This document shows, in pieces, positions 28,516-37,581 of a DNA stretch of 64,000 bases. The position numbers and the translations under genes are program-made. The first letter of the stretch is position 1, and the number at the start of each line of letters is the position of its first letter. Source of the stretch: Streptococcus xiaochunlingii (GTDB lineage: Bacteria > Bacillota > Bacilli > Lactobacillales > Streptococcaceae); contig NZ_VFSG01000001.1 of NCBI RefSeq assembly GCF_006385805.1, positions 372,001-436,000 on the forward strand, in the 5' to 3' direction. The notes beneath the pieces were generated by a model. It was not told where the DNA came from, made no database searches, and saw nothing but the letters and a program-made list of their open reading frames with translations.

Positions 28516-29149
28516 GTTTTTGATGGGTGATGTTTTTTCCCCAAGAGATGATGTTTTCATTCTTGTTGAGGATGCGCTTGATATTGTCCTTGTGGCGGAT
28601 GATGATCAAGGTTGCCAAAGCGAGGACAATAAGAGTGAAAATAAGGTCATAGCTTGGGAGAATCCAGCCAGTCAATGGGAGGAAGAGAACTCCGATACTA
28701 GCCAGAATAGCAACCGTTACACTTGAAAAAGAAATCATGCTGGTTAAATAGAGGCTAACAAAGAAATAGATGGCTAAGAGGATGAGGAATACAGGAGAGA
28801 AACCAATGAGAACCCCAGCACTGGTTGCGACTGCCTTGCCTCCTTTAAAGCCTGCAAAAATAGGGAAGGTGTGGCCGAGGACGGCGAGAAGACCAAAAAT
28901 CATTGGCGAGATCCCTGTGACCCCAAAAATAGTCGGCAATAAAACAGCCAAAGTTCCCTTGAGGAAATCAATCGCAAATACGATAATTCCAGCTTTCTTC
29001 CCTAAAATCCGAAAGGTATTGGTCGTCCCTGTATTTCCAGAACCGTGTTCCCGTAGATTGATGTTAAAGAAGATTTTCCCAATCCACAAACCAGAAGGGA
29101 TAGAACCTAATAAGTATGCTAATACGAGTAAAAGAATAGTTTTCATCAT
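28505..29149 (-). CDS. plsY: Glycerol-3-phosphate acyltransferase PlsY
   Basis: A 214-residue polytopic enzyme that transfers acyl groups from acyl-phosphate to glycerol-3-phosphate, the first step of phospholipid synthesis. The three family motifs are visible: [11 protein letters not shown] (15-25), [13 protein letters not shown] (35-47) and [14 protein letters not shown] (about 99-112). About five membrane helices. It is convergent with the glycolipid-like cluster and divergent from parE, the usual streptococcal plsY-parE arrangement. Confidence 0.95.
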   Translation of the reverse strand: MMKTILLLVLAYLLGSIPSGLWIGKIFFNINLREHGSGNTGTTNTFRILGKKAGIIVFAIDFLKGTLAVLLPTIFGVTGISPMIFGLLAVLGHTFPIFAGFKGGKAVATSAGVLIGFSPVFLILLAIYFFVSLYLTSMISFSSVTVAILASIGVLFLPLTGWILPSYDLIFTLIVLALATLIIIRHKDNIKRILNKNENIISWGKNITHQKQKD

Positions 29150-29334
29150 AGTTTCATTATATCAAAAATGCTTTGAATGAAAAAGAAAATATCTAGCTGA
29201 TTTGTCACATCGGATAGTTGGTTTGAATCAATCGCACGTAAATAGCCTAATTAAAGGGGGAGGAGAAAGAAAAATTTTGCAAAATTTCCTAAAAAACTGT
29301 AATATAGAAAAGATGAACAAACAGGAGGTTCCTT

Positions 29335-31284
29335 GTGTCTAAAAAGGAAATCAACATTAATAATTACAATGACGATGCCATTCAGGTACTAGAAGGGTTG
29401 GATGCGGTCCGTAAACGTCCAGGGATGTATATCGGATCGACAGATGGAAATGGGCTTCACCATTTGGTCTGGGAAATTGTCGACAATGCGGTCGATGAAG
29501 CCCTATCTGGTTTTGGTTCTCAAATTGACGTTACCATCAACAAAGATGGTTCCTTATCTGTAGCTGACCAAGGTCGAGGGATGCCGACAGGGATGCATGC
29601 TATGGGCAAACCAACCGTTGAGGTCATCTTTACCGTCCTCCATGCGGGAGGGAAGTTTGGTCAAGGGGGCTATAAGACTTCTGGAGGGCTTCACGGAGTG
29701 GGATCTTCGGTCGTAAACGCCCTTTCTAGCTGGCTAGAGGTTGAGATTACCCGTGATGGAGCTGTCTACAAGCAACGTTTTGAAGATGGTGGGAAGCCTG
29801 TTACCACTCTTGAAAAGATCGGGTCGGCTCCTAAGTCTAAGACGGGAACCAAGGTTACCTTCATGCCGGATCCAACCATCTTCTCAACGACAGATTTTAA
29901 GTTTAATACCATTGCAGAACGGATCAAAGAGTCAGCCTTCTTGCTCAAGGATGTAACACTGACGCTGACAGACCTTCGCAAAGAAGAAGACAACTATGTC
30001 GCCTTCCATTACGAGAATGGTGTTCAGGATTTCGTTGAGTACTTGAACGAAGATAAGGAAACCTTGACACCGGTTCTCTACTTTAATGGAGAATCAGAAG
30101 GCTTCCAAGTAGAAGTTGCACTCCAGTACAATGATGGCTACTCAGATAATATTTTGTCCTTCGTTAATAATGTCCGCACCAAAGATGGCGGAACCCACGA
30201 GACAGGACTGAAGACAGCCATTACCAAGGCCATGAACGACTATGCAAGAAAGACGGGTCTTCTCAAAGAAAAAGACAAGAACCTAGAAGGATCCGACTAC
30301 CGGGAAGGTCTTTCCGCCGTTCTTTCGATCTTGGTGCCAGAAGCTCATTTGCAGTTTGAAGGGCAGACTAAGGACAAACTAGGAAGTCCACTTGCTCGAC
30401 CAGTTGTTGACGGGATTGTTGCTGACAAGTTGACCTTCTTCCTCATGGAGAATGGGGAATTGGCTTCTAATCTGATTCGTAAGGCCATCAAGGCCCGGGA
30501 TGCGCGTGAAGCCGCTCGGAAGGCGCGGGATGAGAGTCGAAATGGCAAGAAGAATAAGAAGGACAAGGGACTCTTATCTGGTAAATTGACGCCAGCCCAG
30601 TCCAAGAATCCATCCAAGAACGAACTCTATCTAGTCGAAGGAGACTCAGCCGGTGGATCGGCTAAGCAAGGTCGGGACCGCAAGTTCCAGGCCATCCTTC
30701 CGCTTCGAGGGAAGGTTCTTAATACCGAAAAGGCCAATATGAGTGACATCCTCAAAAACGAGGAAATCAACACCATGATCTACACCATCGGTGCTGGAGT
30801 TGGGGCTGACTTTACAATTGAAGATGCCAACTATGACAAGATTATCATCATGACCGATGCGGATACGGATGGGGCTCACATTCAGACCCTTCTCCTAACT
30901 TTCTTCTATCGCTATATGCGACCTTTGGTCGAAGCAGGACGTGTCTATATCGCCATGCCTCCTCTTTACAAGATGTCTAAAGGGAAAGGCAAGAAAGAAG
31001 AAGTGGCTTATGCCTGGACAGACAGTGAATTAGAAGACCTACGGCGGACTTTTGGCCGTGGAGCGACCCTTCAACGGTACAAAGGGTTGGGTGAGATGAA
31101 TGCGGACCAACTTTGGGAAACCACTATGAACCCAGAAACCCGCACCTTGATCCGTGTCACTATTGATGACTTGGCGCGTGCAGAACGCCGCGTCTCCGTC
31201 CTCATGGGGGACAAGGCTGCACCACGTCGTCAATGGATTGAAGACAATGTTAAGTTTACGCTGGAAGAAACGACCGCGTTTTAA
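29335..31284 (+). CDS. parE: DNA topoisomerase IV subunit B
   Basis: A 649-residue type IIA ATPase subunit that with ParC decatenates daughter chromosomes. GHKL motifs EIVDNAVDEALSG and GLHGVGSSVVNALS, and the TOPRIM motif EGDSAGGSAKQGRDR are intact. The start is GTG at 29335 with AGGAGG at 29323-29328. It is separated from parC by a 2-kb accessory interval. Confidence 0.96.
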   Translation: MSKKEININNYNDDAIQVLEGLDAVRKRPGMYIGSTDGNGLHHLVWEIVDNAVDEALSGFGSQIDVTINKDGSLSVADQGRGMPTGMHAMGKPTVEVIFTVLHAGGKFGQGGYKTSGGLHGVGSSVVNALSSWLEVEITRDGAVYKQRFEDGGKPVTTLEKIGSAPKSKTGTKVTFMPDPTIFSTTDFKFNTIAERIKESAFLLKDVTLTLTDLRKEEDNYVAFHYENGVQDFVEYLNEDKETLTPVLYFNGESEGFQVEVALQYNDGYSDNILSFVNNVRTKDGGTHETGLKTAITKAMNDYARKTGLLKEKDKNLEGSDYREGLSAVLSILVPEAHLQFEGQTKDKLGSPLARPVVDGIVADKLTFFLMENGELASNLIRKAIKARDAREAARKARDESRNGKKNKKDKGLLSGKLTPAQSKNPSKNELYLVEGDSAGGSAKQGRDRKFQAILPLRGKVLNTEKANMSDILKNEEINTMIYTIGAGVGADFTIEDANYDKIIIMTDADTDGAHIQTLLLTFFYRYMRPLVEAGRVYIAMPPLYKMSKGKGKKEEVAYAWTDSELEDLRRTFGRGATLQRYKGLGEMNADQLWETTMNPETRTLIRVTIDDLARAERRVSVLMGDKAAPRRQWIEDNVKFTLEETTAF

Positions 31285-31296
31285 GGAGTGTGAGTG

Positions 31297-31606
31297 ATGG
31301 ATAGTTCAGGACATTCGATTATATGGACTTACTTGGGTTTTATTTTCTTAGTCTCGTCGCCCTAGGTGTTCCTATGATCGTGATTGCCTTGCTTTATCAC
31401 GTCATCCGATTATTTCCTGTTTTTCCTAAATATGGATGGAAAATAATCCTAATTTTCCTTGCTTATCTAGCGAGTGCTGTCCTTTTTTACCTGGTTGTGC
31501 TAGTATGTCGGAAAAGTTTTTGCAACATCGAAGCATGATGATAGGGGTAATGTTCCTTTCTCTTGTTCTATCTTATTTGCCAGCCATATTTTTGAATATT
31601 ATTTAG
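31297..31606 (+). pseudogene. Decayed small membrane-protein gene (frameshifted paralogue of the next gene)
   Basis: AAGGAG and ATG 31297 open a frame MDSSGHSIIWTYLGFIF that stops at 31366. The next frame (from 31323, ending 31538) continues with hydrophobic LVALGVPMIVIALLYHVIRL, and a third frame (31505-31606) supplies FLSLVLSYLPAIFLNII. Two one-base shifts would join them into a single membrane protein of about 100 residues. Segments LLYHVIRLFPVF and LAYLASAVLFYLVVL parallel LVYSGIRLYSVY and LGIYLLASIYMHLMI in the following gene. The middle ORF (71 residues) could alternatively be a real small protein. Confidence 0.55.
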
Positions 31607-31625
31607 AATCGTAGGAAGGTCTGAA

Positions 31626-32147
31626 ATGAATGATATCTTATTACCTATAACTTTCTCTACTTTCCCATTCTTACCGGTCGTATTAGTCGCTACATTTATT
31701 TATATTGCAATTAAGAAAAATAAATCCAAGATCCATTTTTTAGGATATTATTTCCCTATTGCAGGGATTTTAACCATGAATGCAATCAGTGATTATTCCT
31801 CTAAGAATTTTGAAGGACATTTGTCAATTATCATAGTATTGGTGACGTTTTACTTGCCTTTATTATATACATCCCTAGTTTATAGTGGCATACGTCTCTA
31901 TTCGGTTTATAGCCATCAATTATTGAAAGCCTCTCTGATTTTAGGGATCTATCTCCTAGCTAGCATCTATATGCATTTGATGATCTTTAAAGTTCAAGGT
32001 CAATTTATTAAGGTGGTCATCAACTTCCATTTAGCGAAACTTATAATTACGATTTCCTCGTTTCTTCCATCTGTTTATCTATTTTTTGATAAAAATCAAC
32101 AATTCCAAGGATTTGTAAGTAATGAAGGAGTAAAAGATGAGAACTGA
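31626..32147 (+). CDS. Small polytopic membrane protein, unknown
   Basis: A 173-residue protein with five hydrophobic segments (about 5-28, 36-55, 66-90, 99-122 and 130-152) and no recognised motif. AGGAAGG precedes the ATG. It overlaps the aminoglycoside-adenylyltransferase-like gene by 11 bases. Lower GC and AT-rich codons relative to the neighbouring topoisomerase genes, plus the decayed paralogue in front, suggest a recently acquired or fast-evolving segment. Confidence 0.6.
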   Translation: MNDILLPITFSTFPFLPVVLVATFIYIAIKKNKSKIHFLGYYFPIAGILTMNAISDYSSKNFEGHLSIIIVLVTFYLPLLYTSLVYSGIRLYSVYSHQLLKASLILGIYLLASIYMHLMIFKVQGQFIKVVINFHLAKLIITISSFLPSVYLFFDKNQQFQGFVSNEGVKDEN

Positions 32148-32955
32148 TACAGAAATGATGAATCTGATTGTGCAAATAGCTGAATCCCTGCGAGTGGAAG
32201 CAGTAGCCTTATCCGGCTCGCGGGCCGGTATCCACTCTCTAAAAGATGAGTTTCAAGATTATGATGTGGTCTATATTGTTGAGAATCTGAACGACTTGTT
32301 AAATGATTTATCATGGCTGGATCAGTTCGGAAACATCCTGATTTCTCAACATAACGTAGTAGAGCATCGTCGGCTTTACCTCATGCTCTTTGAAGATGGC
32401 AATCGTATTGATTTGACACTCTGTCCCAAGGAACGTATTCAAGAGTGGGTGGATAGCGAAGCAGATTTCAGAGTGCTTAAAGACGACAAAGGTTTGTTTG
32501 ACTCTTACATTCCTAGTCCGAAGCGCTACTGGACCGCTCCGCCTACTGAAGCAGAATTTGCGGCCTCCTGCAATGAATTTTGGTGGGTATCGTCTTATGT
32601 CGTCAAGGCCATTCGAAGAAATCAACTCATCTATGCGACCGATCATCTCTATGGCATTTGCCAGCAAGAACTCCTCAAGGTCTTAGCTTGGAAGGTAGCA
32701 AGCGATAGGGGAACAGTCGATATCGGAAAAAACTACAAGTACCTCTTCCAGTATCTACCAGCTGAGCAAGAGAAGGAGTTCTCAGCTCTGCTAAATCTAT
32801 CTAGTATAGAGAAGGTCAGCCAGTCCTTTTTTGCTACCATGAAGTTATTCGATTGTGAAGCGCAAAGTCTGGCCCAAAAGATGGGATTTGACTATGATCA
32901 GGAAGTGGCTGTAAAGATGATGACTTATGCTGAAGAGAAACTGTCAAATCATTGA
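32137..32955 (+). CDS. Aminoglycoside 6-adenylyltransferase-like nucleotidyltransferase
   Basis: A 272-residue ANT(6)/AadE-type protein. The nucleotidyltransferase core is ALSGSRAGIHSLKDEFQDYDVVYIV (GSR plus DYDVVY with the metal aspartates), then RIDLTLCP supplies the third acidic residue, followed by FWWVSSYVVKAIRRNQLIYATDHL. Chromosomal copies occur in many streptococci; whether this one modifies streptomycin or another substrate cannot be told from sequence. ATG 32137 follows GGAG at 32125. It ends the short accessory interval between parE and parC. Confidence 0.85.
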   Translation: MRTDTEMMNLIVQIAESLRVEAVALSGSRAGIHSLKDEFQDYDVVYIVENLNDLLNDLSWLDQFGNILISQHNVVEHRRLYLMLFEDGNRIDLTLCPKERIQEWVDSEADFRVLKDDKGLFDSYIPSPKRYWTAPPTEAEFAASCNEFWWVSSYVVKAIRRNQLIYATDHLYGICQQELLKVLAWKVASDRGTVDIGKNYKYLFQYLPAEQEKEFSALLNLSSIEKVSQSFFATMKLFDCEAQSLAQKMGFDYDQEVAVKMMTYAEEKLSNH

Positions 32956-32980
32956 TTCAATAATCTATTTTAAACACTTT

Positions 32981-33032
32981 AAACTACAGAAAGGATAGTT
33001 TAGTTACTTGTAGTAACTGAACACGGGACTAA
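32981..33032 (+). repeat. 52-bp repeat copy 1, 5' module of the composite repeat family (parC leader)
   Basis: Identical over 52 bases to 33143-33194. It carries GAAAGGATAG, the hairpin AGTTAC/GTAACT (33002-33007 with 33013-33018) and TGAACACGGG, which align with the deoD-leader modules. Between the copies, near 33078-33115, GAAAGGAGTTGAACAC...GTGTGAAACT looks like a further degenerate unit. Confidence 0.85.
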
Positions 33033-33142
33033 ACCTTTCTACATCCTTTTATATTTACACATACTCTACATTCTTTGAAAGGAGTTGAACACGCCCTGAG
33101 TGCTGTGTGAAACTCTTGATCCATCATTTGATAACGTACTTA

Positions 33143-33257
33143 AAACTACAGAAAGGATAGTTTAGTTACTTGTAGTAACTGAACACGGGACTAATTTCCT
33201 AGGAAAAAAGATAAATCGCTTTGGGTTCATCGAACCCTGCATCGATTTCCTTTTTTT
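33143..33257 (+). repeat. Composite structured repeat copy 4 (parC leader)
   Basis: The 5' module is the second 52-bp identical copy (33143-33194). The 3' module starts AAAAAAGATAAA and forms AAATCG/CGATTT (33213-33218 with 33243-33248) outside GGGTTC/GAACCC (33223-33228 with 33232-33237), then TTTCC and seven T. This is the same layout as upstream of deoD. It works as a plausible terminator or attenuator 45 bases before parC. Confidence 0.8.
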
Positions 33258-33301
33258 CTACAGAAATTTTCGGCAAGCCGAAACGTCCCTTTGTATCTTA
33301 T

Positions 33302-35755
33302 ATGAGTAATATCCAAAATATGTCCTTAGAGGACATCATGGGAGAGCGCTTTGGTCGCTACTCCAAATACATTATTCAAGAACGGGCTCTTCCTGATATT
33401 CGGGATGGCTTGAAACCTGTTCAACGGCGGATCCTTTATTCTATGAATAAGGATGGGAATACCCATGACAAGGGTTACCGCAAGTCGGCCAAGTCTGTCG
33501 GGAATATCATGGGGAATTTCCACCCTCACGGGGATAGTTCGATTTATGATGCCATGGTCCGCATGTCTCAAGACTGGAAGAATCGTGAGATCCTTGTTGA
33601 GATGCACGGTAACAATGGTTCTATGGACGGTGATCCACCGGCTGCCATGCGTTATACGGAAGCCCGTCTATCTGAAATTGCTGGTTATCTCCTTCAAGAT
33701 ATCGAAAAGAACACAGTGCCATTTGCCTGGAACTTTGACGATACAGAAAAAGAGCCAACTGTTTTGCCTGCAGCCTTTCCAAACCTCTTGGTCAATGGTG
33801 CAACTGGTATTTCTGCTGGTTATGCGACAGATATTCCGCCCCATAACCTTGCTGAAGTCATCGATGCGGTGGTCTACATGATCGACCATCCTTCTGCTAA
33901 GGTAGACAAACTCATGGAGTTTCTACCTGGACCTGATTTCCCAACTGGTGCCATTATCCAGGGACGGGATGAGATCAAGAAAGCCTATGAAACAGGTAAG
34001 GGCCGGGTGGTTGTTCGCTCTAAGACAGAAATCGAGCAACTCAAAGGCGGCAAGCAGCAAATCGTCGTTACCGAAATCCCTTATGAGATCAACAAGGCGG
34101 TCTTGGTCAAGAAGATCGACGATGTCCGTGTTAACAACAAGGTGGCCGGTATTGCGGAAGTCCGGGATGAGTCTGACCGAGATGGTCTTCGTATTGCCAT
34201 TGAGTTGAAGAAAGATGCCAATGCTGATCTAATCTTGAACTACTTGTTCAAGTACACAGACTTGCAGGTCAACTACAACTTCAATATGGTGGCGATTGAT
34301 AACTACACACCACGTCAAGTGGGGATCGTACCGATTCTCTCTAGCTACATTTCTCACCGTCGGGATATCATTGTCGCTCGCTCGCGCTTTGATAAGGAAA
34401 AGGCAGAACGACGCCTCCACATCGTAGAGGGCTTGATCCGCGTCATTTCTATCCTTGATGAAGTGATTGCCTTGATCAGAGCTTCTGATAACAAGGCAGA
34501 TGCTAAGGAAAACCTCAAGGTCAGCTACGATTTCACCGAAGAACAAGCAGAAGCTATTGTCACCTTGCAATTGTACCGCTTGACCAATACGGATATCGTG
34601 ACTTTGGAAGAAGAGCATGCCAGTCTCAAGGAACAAATCGCGACTTTGGCAGCCATCATTGGGGATGAACGGACCATGTTTAATCTCATGAAGAAGGAAT
34701 TGCGTGAAGTCAAGAAGCTCTTTGGGAATCCCCGTCGCAGTGAGTTGCAAGACACTGCTAAAACGATTGAGATTGATACAGCCAGTCTGATCGTTGAAGA
34801 GGAAACCTTCGTCAGTGTGACCCGTGCTGGTTATATCAAGCGAACCTCTCCTCGTTCTTTCAATGCGTCGACAGTGGAAGAAGTCGGTAAGCGGGACGAC
34901 GATGAATTGATTTTCGTAGAGCCTGCTAAGACCACCCAGCATCTTTTGCTCTTTACCAACTTGGGAAATGCCATCTATCGACCTGTTCATGAATTGGCAG
35001 ATACCAAGTGGAAGGATATCGGGGAGCACCTTAGTCAGACCTTGACCAATTTCGAGCAAGAAGAAGAGATTCTTTTTGCGGAGATTGTGGATCAGTTTGA
35101 AGGAGTGACCTACTTTGCAGCTACCCAACAAGGCCAAATCAAGCGTTTTGAACGCAAGGAATTGAGCCCATGGCGGACCTATCGTTCTAAATCAACTAAG
35201 TACGCTAAACTGAAGGACCAAGAGGACCGTATCGTAGCGGTTGCACCAGTGGTCCTCGAGGGCATCATGATCATTACTAAGAATGGTTATGGCCTCCGAT
35301 TCAATATTGAAGAGGTTCCAGTGGTAGGGGCCAAAGCAGCAGGTGTTAAAGCCATTAACCTCAAAGATGGAGATCAAGTGGTAGCCGTCTTTAAGTCAAC
35401 GAAACCAAGCATGTATATCCTGACCCAACGAGGCAGTCTCAAACGGATGTCACAAGATGATATTCCTGTGACCAGCCGTGCTAAACGTGGACTGCAGGTC
35501 CTGCGTGAACTGAAGTCTAAACCACACCGCGTCTTTAAGGCAGGTCCAGTCTTCACTGACCAGGGAGATTTTGATCTCTTTACGAGCCAGGAAGAAGTGG
35601 GAGAGCAGGATCAAATCCTTCAGATTACCTCCACAACAGGTCAGGTGACAGAAGTGGATGTTACCCAACTCAAGTTGTCAGAACGAACTAGCAATGGTTC
35701 TTTTGTCAATGATCAAATTTCTGATCAAGAAGTCTTTACTGCTAGAATTAAATAA
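33302..35755 (+). CDS. parC: DNA topoisomerase IV subunit A
   Basis: An 817-residue breakage-reunion subunit. Catalytic Tyr118 is in AAMRYTEARL, and the quinolone-resistance region has the wild-type Ser79 and Asp83 ([13 protein letters not shown]). Start MSNIQNMSLEDIMGERFGRY matches the streptococcal consensus; the in-frame ATG at 33221 lies inside the leader hairpin and is rejected. No clear Shine-Dalgarno sequence is seen, as for deoD, the other gene behind this repeat. Confidence 0.96.
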   Translation: MSNIQNMSLEDIMGERFGRYSKYIIQERALPDIRDGLKPVQRRILYSMNKDGNTHDKGYRKSAKSVGNIMGNFHPHGDSSIYDAMVRMSQDWKNREILVEMHGNNGSMDGDPPAAMRYTEARLSEIAGYLLQDIEKNTVPFAWNFDDTEKEPTVLPAAFPNLLVNGATGISAGYATDIPPHNLAEVIDAVVYMIDHPSAKVDKLMEFLPGPDFPTGAIIQGRDEIKKAYETGKGRVVVRSKTEIEQLKGGKQQIVVTEIPYEINKAVLVKKIDDVRVNNKVAGIAEVRDESDRDGLRIAIELKKDANADLILNYLFKYTDLQVNYNFNMVAIDNYTPRQVGIVPILSSYISHRRDIIVARSRFDKEKAERRLHIVEGLIRVISILDEVIALIRASDNKADAKENLKVSYDFTEEQAEAIVTLQLYRLTNTDIVTLEEEHASLKEQIATLAAIIGDERTMFNLMKKELREVKKLFGNPRRSELQDTAKTIEIDTASLIVEEETFVSVTRAGYIKRTSPRSFNASTVEEVGKRDDDELIFVEPAKTTQHLLLFTNLGNAIYRPVHELADTKWKDIGEHLSQTLTNFEQEEEILFAEIVDQFEGVTYFAATQQGQIKRFERKELSPWRTYRSKSTKYAKLKDQEDRIVAVAPVVLEGIMIITKNGYGLRFNIEEVPVVGAKAAGVKAINLKDGDQVVAVFKSTKPSMYILTQRGSLKRMSQDDIPVTSRAKRGLQVLRELKSKPHRVFKAGPVFTDQGDFDLFTSQEEVGEQDQILQITSTTGQVTEVDVTQLKLSERTSNGSFVNDQISDQEVFTARIK

Positions 35756-35756
35756 A

Positions 35757-35790
35757 AACAAAATTAGCCATAAACTGGCTAATTTTGTTG
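35757..35790 (+). terminator. Terminator of parC
   Basis: AACAAAATTAGCC (35757-35769) pairs perfectly with GGCTAATTTTGTT (35777-35789). Confidence 0.85.
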
Positions 35791-35823
35791 CTCGATAAAT
35801 TTTCTGAAAATTGCAAATTTCAC

Positions 35824-35851
35824 TTGAAATTCTCATGAAATGGTGTAAAAT
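35824..35851 (+). promoter_or_regulatory. ilvE promoter
   Basis: TTGAAA (35824-35829) and TAAAAT (35846-35851), spacer 16. The transcript would start at about 35858, almost on the ATG of the short upstream ORF. Confidence 0.6.
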
Positions 35852-35858
35852 AGAGTAC

Positions 35859-35927
35859 ATGAATAAAGTCATCCTTTGTGGTGGCTCTTGCTATTTAGCA
35901 AGTCTTGAATGGAAGAAGGAAAACTGA
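35859..35927 (+). CDS. Possible 22-residue upstream ORF of ilvE
   Basis: MNKVILCGGSCYLASLEWKKEN ends one base before the ilvE ATG, and its 3' end contains the ilvE ribosome site (AAGAAGGA). The expected transcription start is next to its ATG. It is not rich in branched-chain codons, so it is not an obvious attenuation peptide; translational coupling to ilvE is possible. Speculative. Confidence 0.35.
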   Translation: MNKVILCGGSCYLASLEWKKEN

Positions 35928-35928
35928 C

Positions 35929-36954
35929 ATGACAGTATCACTTGATTGGGAAAATCTTGGATTTTCTTATATGAAATTACCTTACCGCTACATCGCCTAT
36001 TATCGTAATGGTGCCTGGGAAAAAGGAGAACTATCCGAAGATGCCACTCTTCATATTTCTGAATCTTCTCCGAGTTTGCACTACGGACAGCAAGCTTTTG
36101 AGGGTCTGAAAGCCTACCGGACAAAAGATGGCAGCATTCAATTGTTCCGTCCCGATGAAAATGCCAAACGTCTTCAACGGACCGCCGATCGTCTTTTGAT
36201 GCCTCAAGTTCCAACGGATATGTTTGTGGAAGCTTGTAAGGCAGTAGTTCGTGCCAATGAAGAATATGTCCCACCATATGGAACAGGTGGAACCCTCTAT
36301 CTTCGTCCATTGTTGATTGGGGTCGGAGATATCATTGGGGTGAAGCCAGCAGAGGAATACATCTTTACGATCTTTGCTATGCCAGTTGGAAACTACTTCA
36401 AGGGTGGCTTGGTTCCAACCAACTTCTTGATCCAAGATGACTATGACCGGGCAGCTCCTCATGGGACAGGTGCAGCGAAAGTCGGTGGAAACTATGCCGC
36501 TAGCCTCTTACCTGGTAAATTAGCTAAGTCTCGGAACTTCTCAGACGTGATTTACTTGGATCCTGCAACCCACACCAAGATTGAAGAAGTGGGATCTGCT
36601 AACTTTTTTGGGATCACAGCTGATAATGAGTTTGTGACACCACTTAGCCCATCTATTCTGCCATCCATTACCAAGTATTCCTTGCTCTATCTTGCCGAGC
36701 ACCGTCTTGGTTTGACACCAATCGAAGGGGATGTCCCAATCGATAACTTGGACCGCTTTGTTGAAGCAGGGGCTTGTGGAACTGCTGCAGTTATTTCACC
36801 AATTGGGGGAGTTCAGCACGGAGATGACTTCCATGTCTTCTATTCAGAAACGGAAGTAGGACCGGTTACCCGCAAGCTTTATGATGAATTAACGGGCATC
36901 CAGTTTGGTGATATTGAAGCACCAGAAGGATGGATTTTAAAAGTAAACGATTAA
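35929..36954 (+). CDS. ilvE: Branched-chain amino-acid aminotransferase
   Basis: A 341-residue PLP fold-type IV enzyme for the last step of leucine, isoleucine and valine synthesis. The PLP lysine is probably Lys184 in GAAKVGGNYAAS; EEVGSANFFGI and GTAAVISPIG follow. ATG 35929 follows AAGAAGGA; the TTG at 35905 is rejected. It complements leuABCD 13 kb upstream but is separately transcribed. Confidence 0.95.
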   Translation: MTVSLDWENLGFSYMKLPYRYIAYYRNGAWEKGELSEDATLHISESSPSLHYGQQAFEGLKAYRTKDGSIQLFRPDENAKRLQRTADRLLMPQVPTDMFVEACKAVVRANEEYVPPYGTGGTLYLRPLLIGVGDIIGVKPAEEYIFTIFAMPVGNYFKGGLVPTNFLIQDDYDRAAPHGTGAAKVGGNYAASLLPGKLAKSRNFSDVIYLDPATHTKIEEVGSANFFGITADNEFVTPLSPSILPSITKYSLLYLAEHRLGLTPIEGDVPIDNLDRFVEAGACGTAAVISPIGGVQHGDDFHVFYSETEVGPVTRKLYDELTGIQFGDIEAPEGWILKVND

Positions 36955-36965
36955 AGGAATGATCA

Positions 36966-36990
36966 GAGGGAGGAGGACTCCCTCTTTTTC
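36966..36990 (+). terminator. Terminator of ilvE
   Basis: GAGGGAG (36966-36972) pairs with CTCCCTC (36978-36984), followed by TTTTTC. Confidence 0.8.
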
Positions 36991-37096
36991 TTAGGAAGAA
37001 AATACTAGTAAAAAAATAATTTAATCATGAAACATTTTCGACTTGCAAGCATGTGAAAATTTTTGTAAAATAAAGGGGTTGAAATGAGGTAGAAGA

Positions 37097-37327
37097 ATGA
37101 GTAAAAAAGATAAAAAAATTGAAATCCAAATTTCTGATAGCAAGGTAGTTGTTGGAAAAGATACCTTTGATGGCTACCAATTAGCGATTGGGAAGAAGGC
37201 TATTGCTGAGATTGCTGATATGGGAGCTCAGTTCGCTCTAGTGAAAAACGGAGCAGTAGAAAGTCTTTATAAATCCCTTGAAAAAGCAGTGGAAAGTGCC
37301 ATCGAAAATTATAATTTGAACAAATAA
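37097..37327 (+). CDS. DUF2969 small conserved protein
   Basis: A 76-residue acidic-basic soluble protein, MSKKDKKIEIQISDSKVVVG then GYQLAIGKKAIAEI, the streptococcal/enterococcal DUF2969 family. Function unknown. It sits alone between ilvE and the tRNA-Tyr promoter with a weak ribosome site (GAGGTAGAAG). Confidence 0.8.
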   Translation: MSKKDKKIEIQISDSKVVVGKDTFDGYQLAIGKKAIAEIADMGAQFALVKNGAVESLYKSLEKAVESAIENYNLNK

Positions 37328-37331
37328 GGGG

Positions 37332-37360
37332 TTGCATTTTCATGAAATCAATGGTATAAT
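37332..37360 (+). promoter_or_regulatory. Promoter of the tRNA-Tyr/tRNA-Gln pair
   Basis: TTGCAT (37332-37337) and TATAAT (37355-37360), spacer 17, starting 20 bases before tRNA-Tyr. Confidence 0.8.
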
Positions 37361-37379
37361 TGTGTCTGTTGATTTGCTT

Positions 37380-37460
37380 GGAGAGATAGCGAAGAGGCTA
37401 AACGCGGCGGACTGTAAATCCGCTCCTTCGGGTTCGGGGGTTCGAATCCCTCTCTCTCCA
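37380..37460 (+). tRNA. tRNA-Tyr (GTA)
   Basis: An 81-base class II tRNA. Acceptor GGAGAGA pairs with TCTCTCC, the anticodon loop CTGTAAA gives GTA, a long variable arm (CTCCTTCGGGTTCGG region) and T-loop TTCGAAT are present. The 3' CCA is not encoded. Confidence 0.97.
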
Positions 37461-37509
37461 TTAGCGTTCATTGTGACGATGATAAAGTGACTAAGGTCAG
37501 CGCTCTTTT

Positions 37510-37581
37510 TGGGGTATAGCCAAGCGGTAAGGCAAGGGACTTTGACTCCCTCATGCGTTGGTTCGAATCCAGCTACCCCAG
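37510..37581 (+). tRNA. tRNA-Gln (TTG)
   Basis: A 72-base tRNA. Acceptor TGGGGTA pairs with TACCCCA, anticodon loop CTTTGAC gives TTG, T-loop TTCGAAT. Discriminator G, no encoded CCA. A weak TAAAATA/TATTTTA hairpin at 37609-37632 may terminate the pair. Confidence 0.97.

Noticed and set aside
28445-29180. Plus-strand ORFs opposite plsY
   Set aside because: Shadow frames of plsY; no ribosome site or family features.
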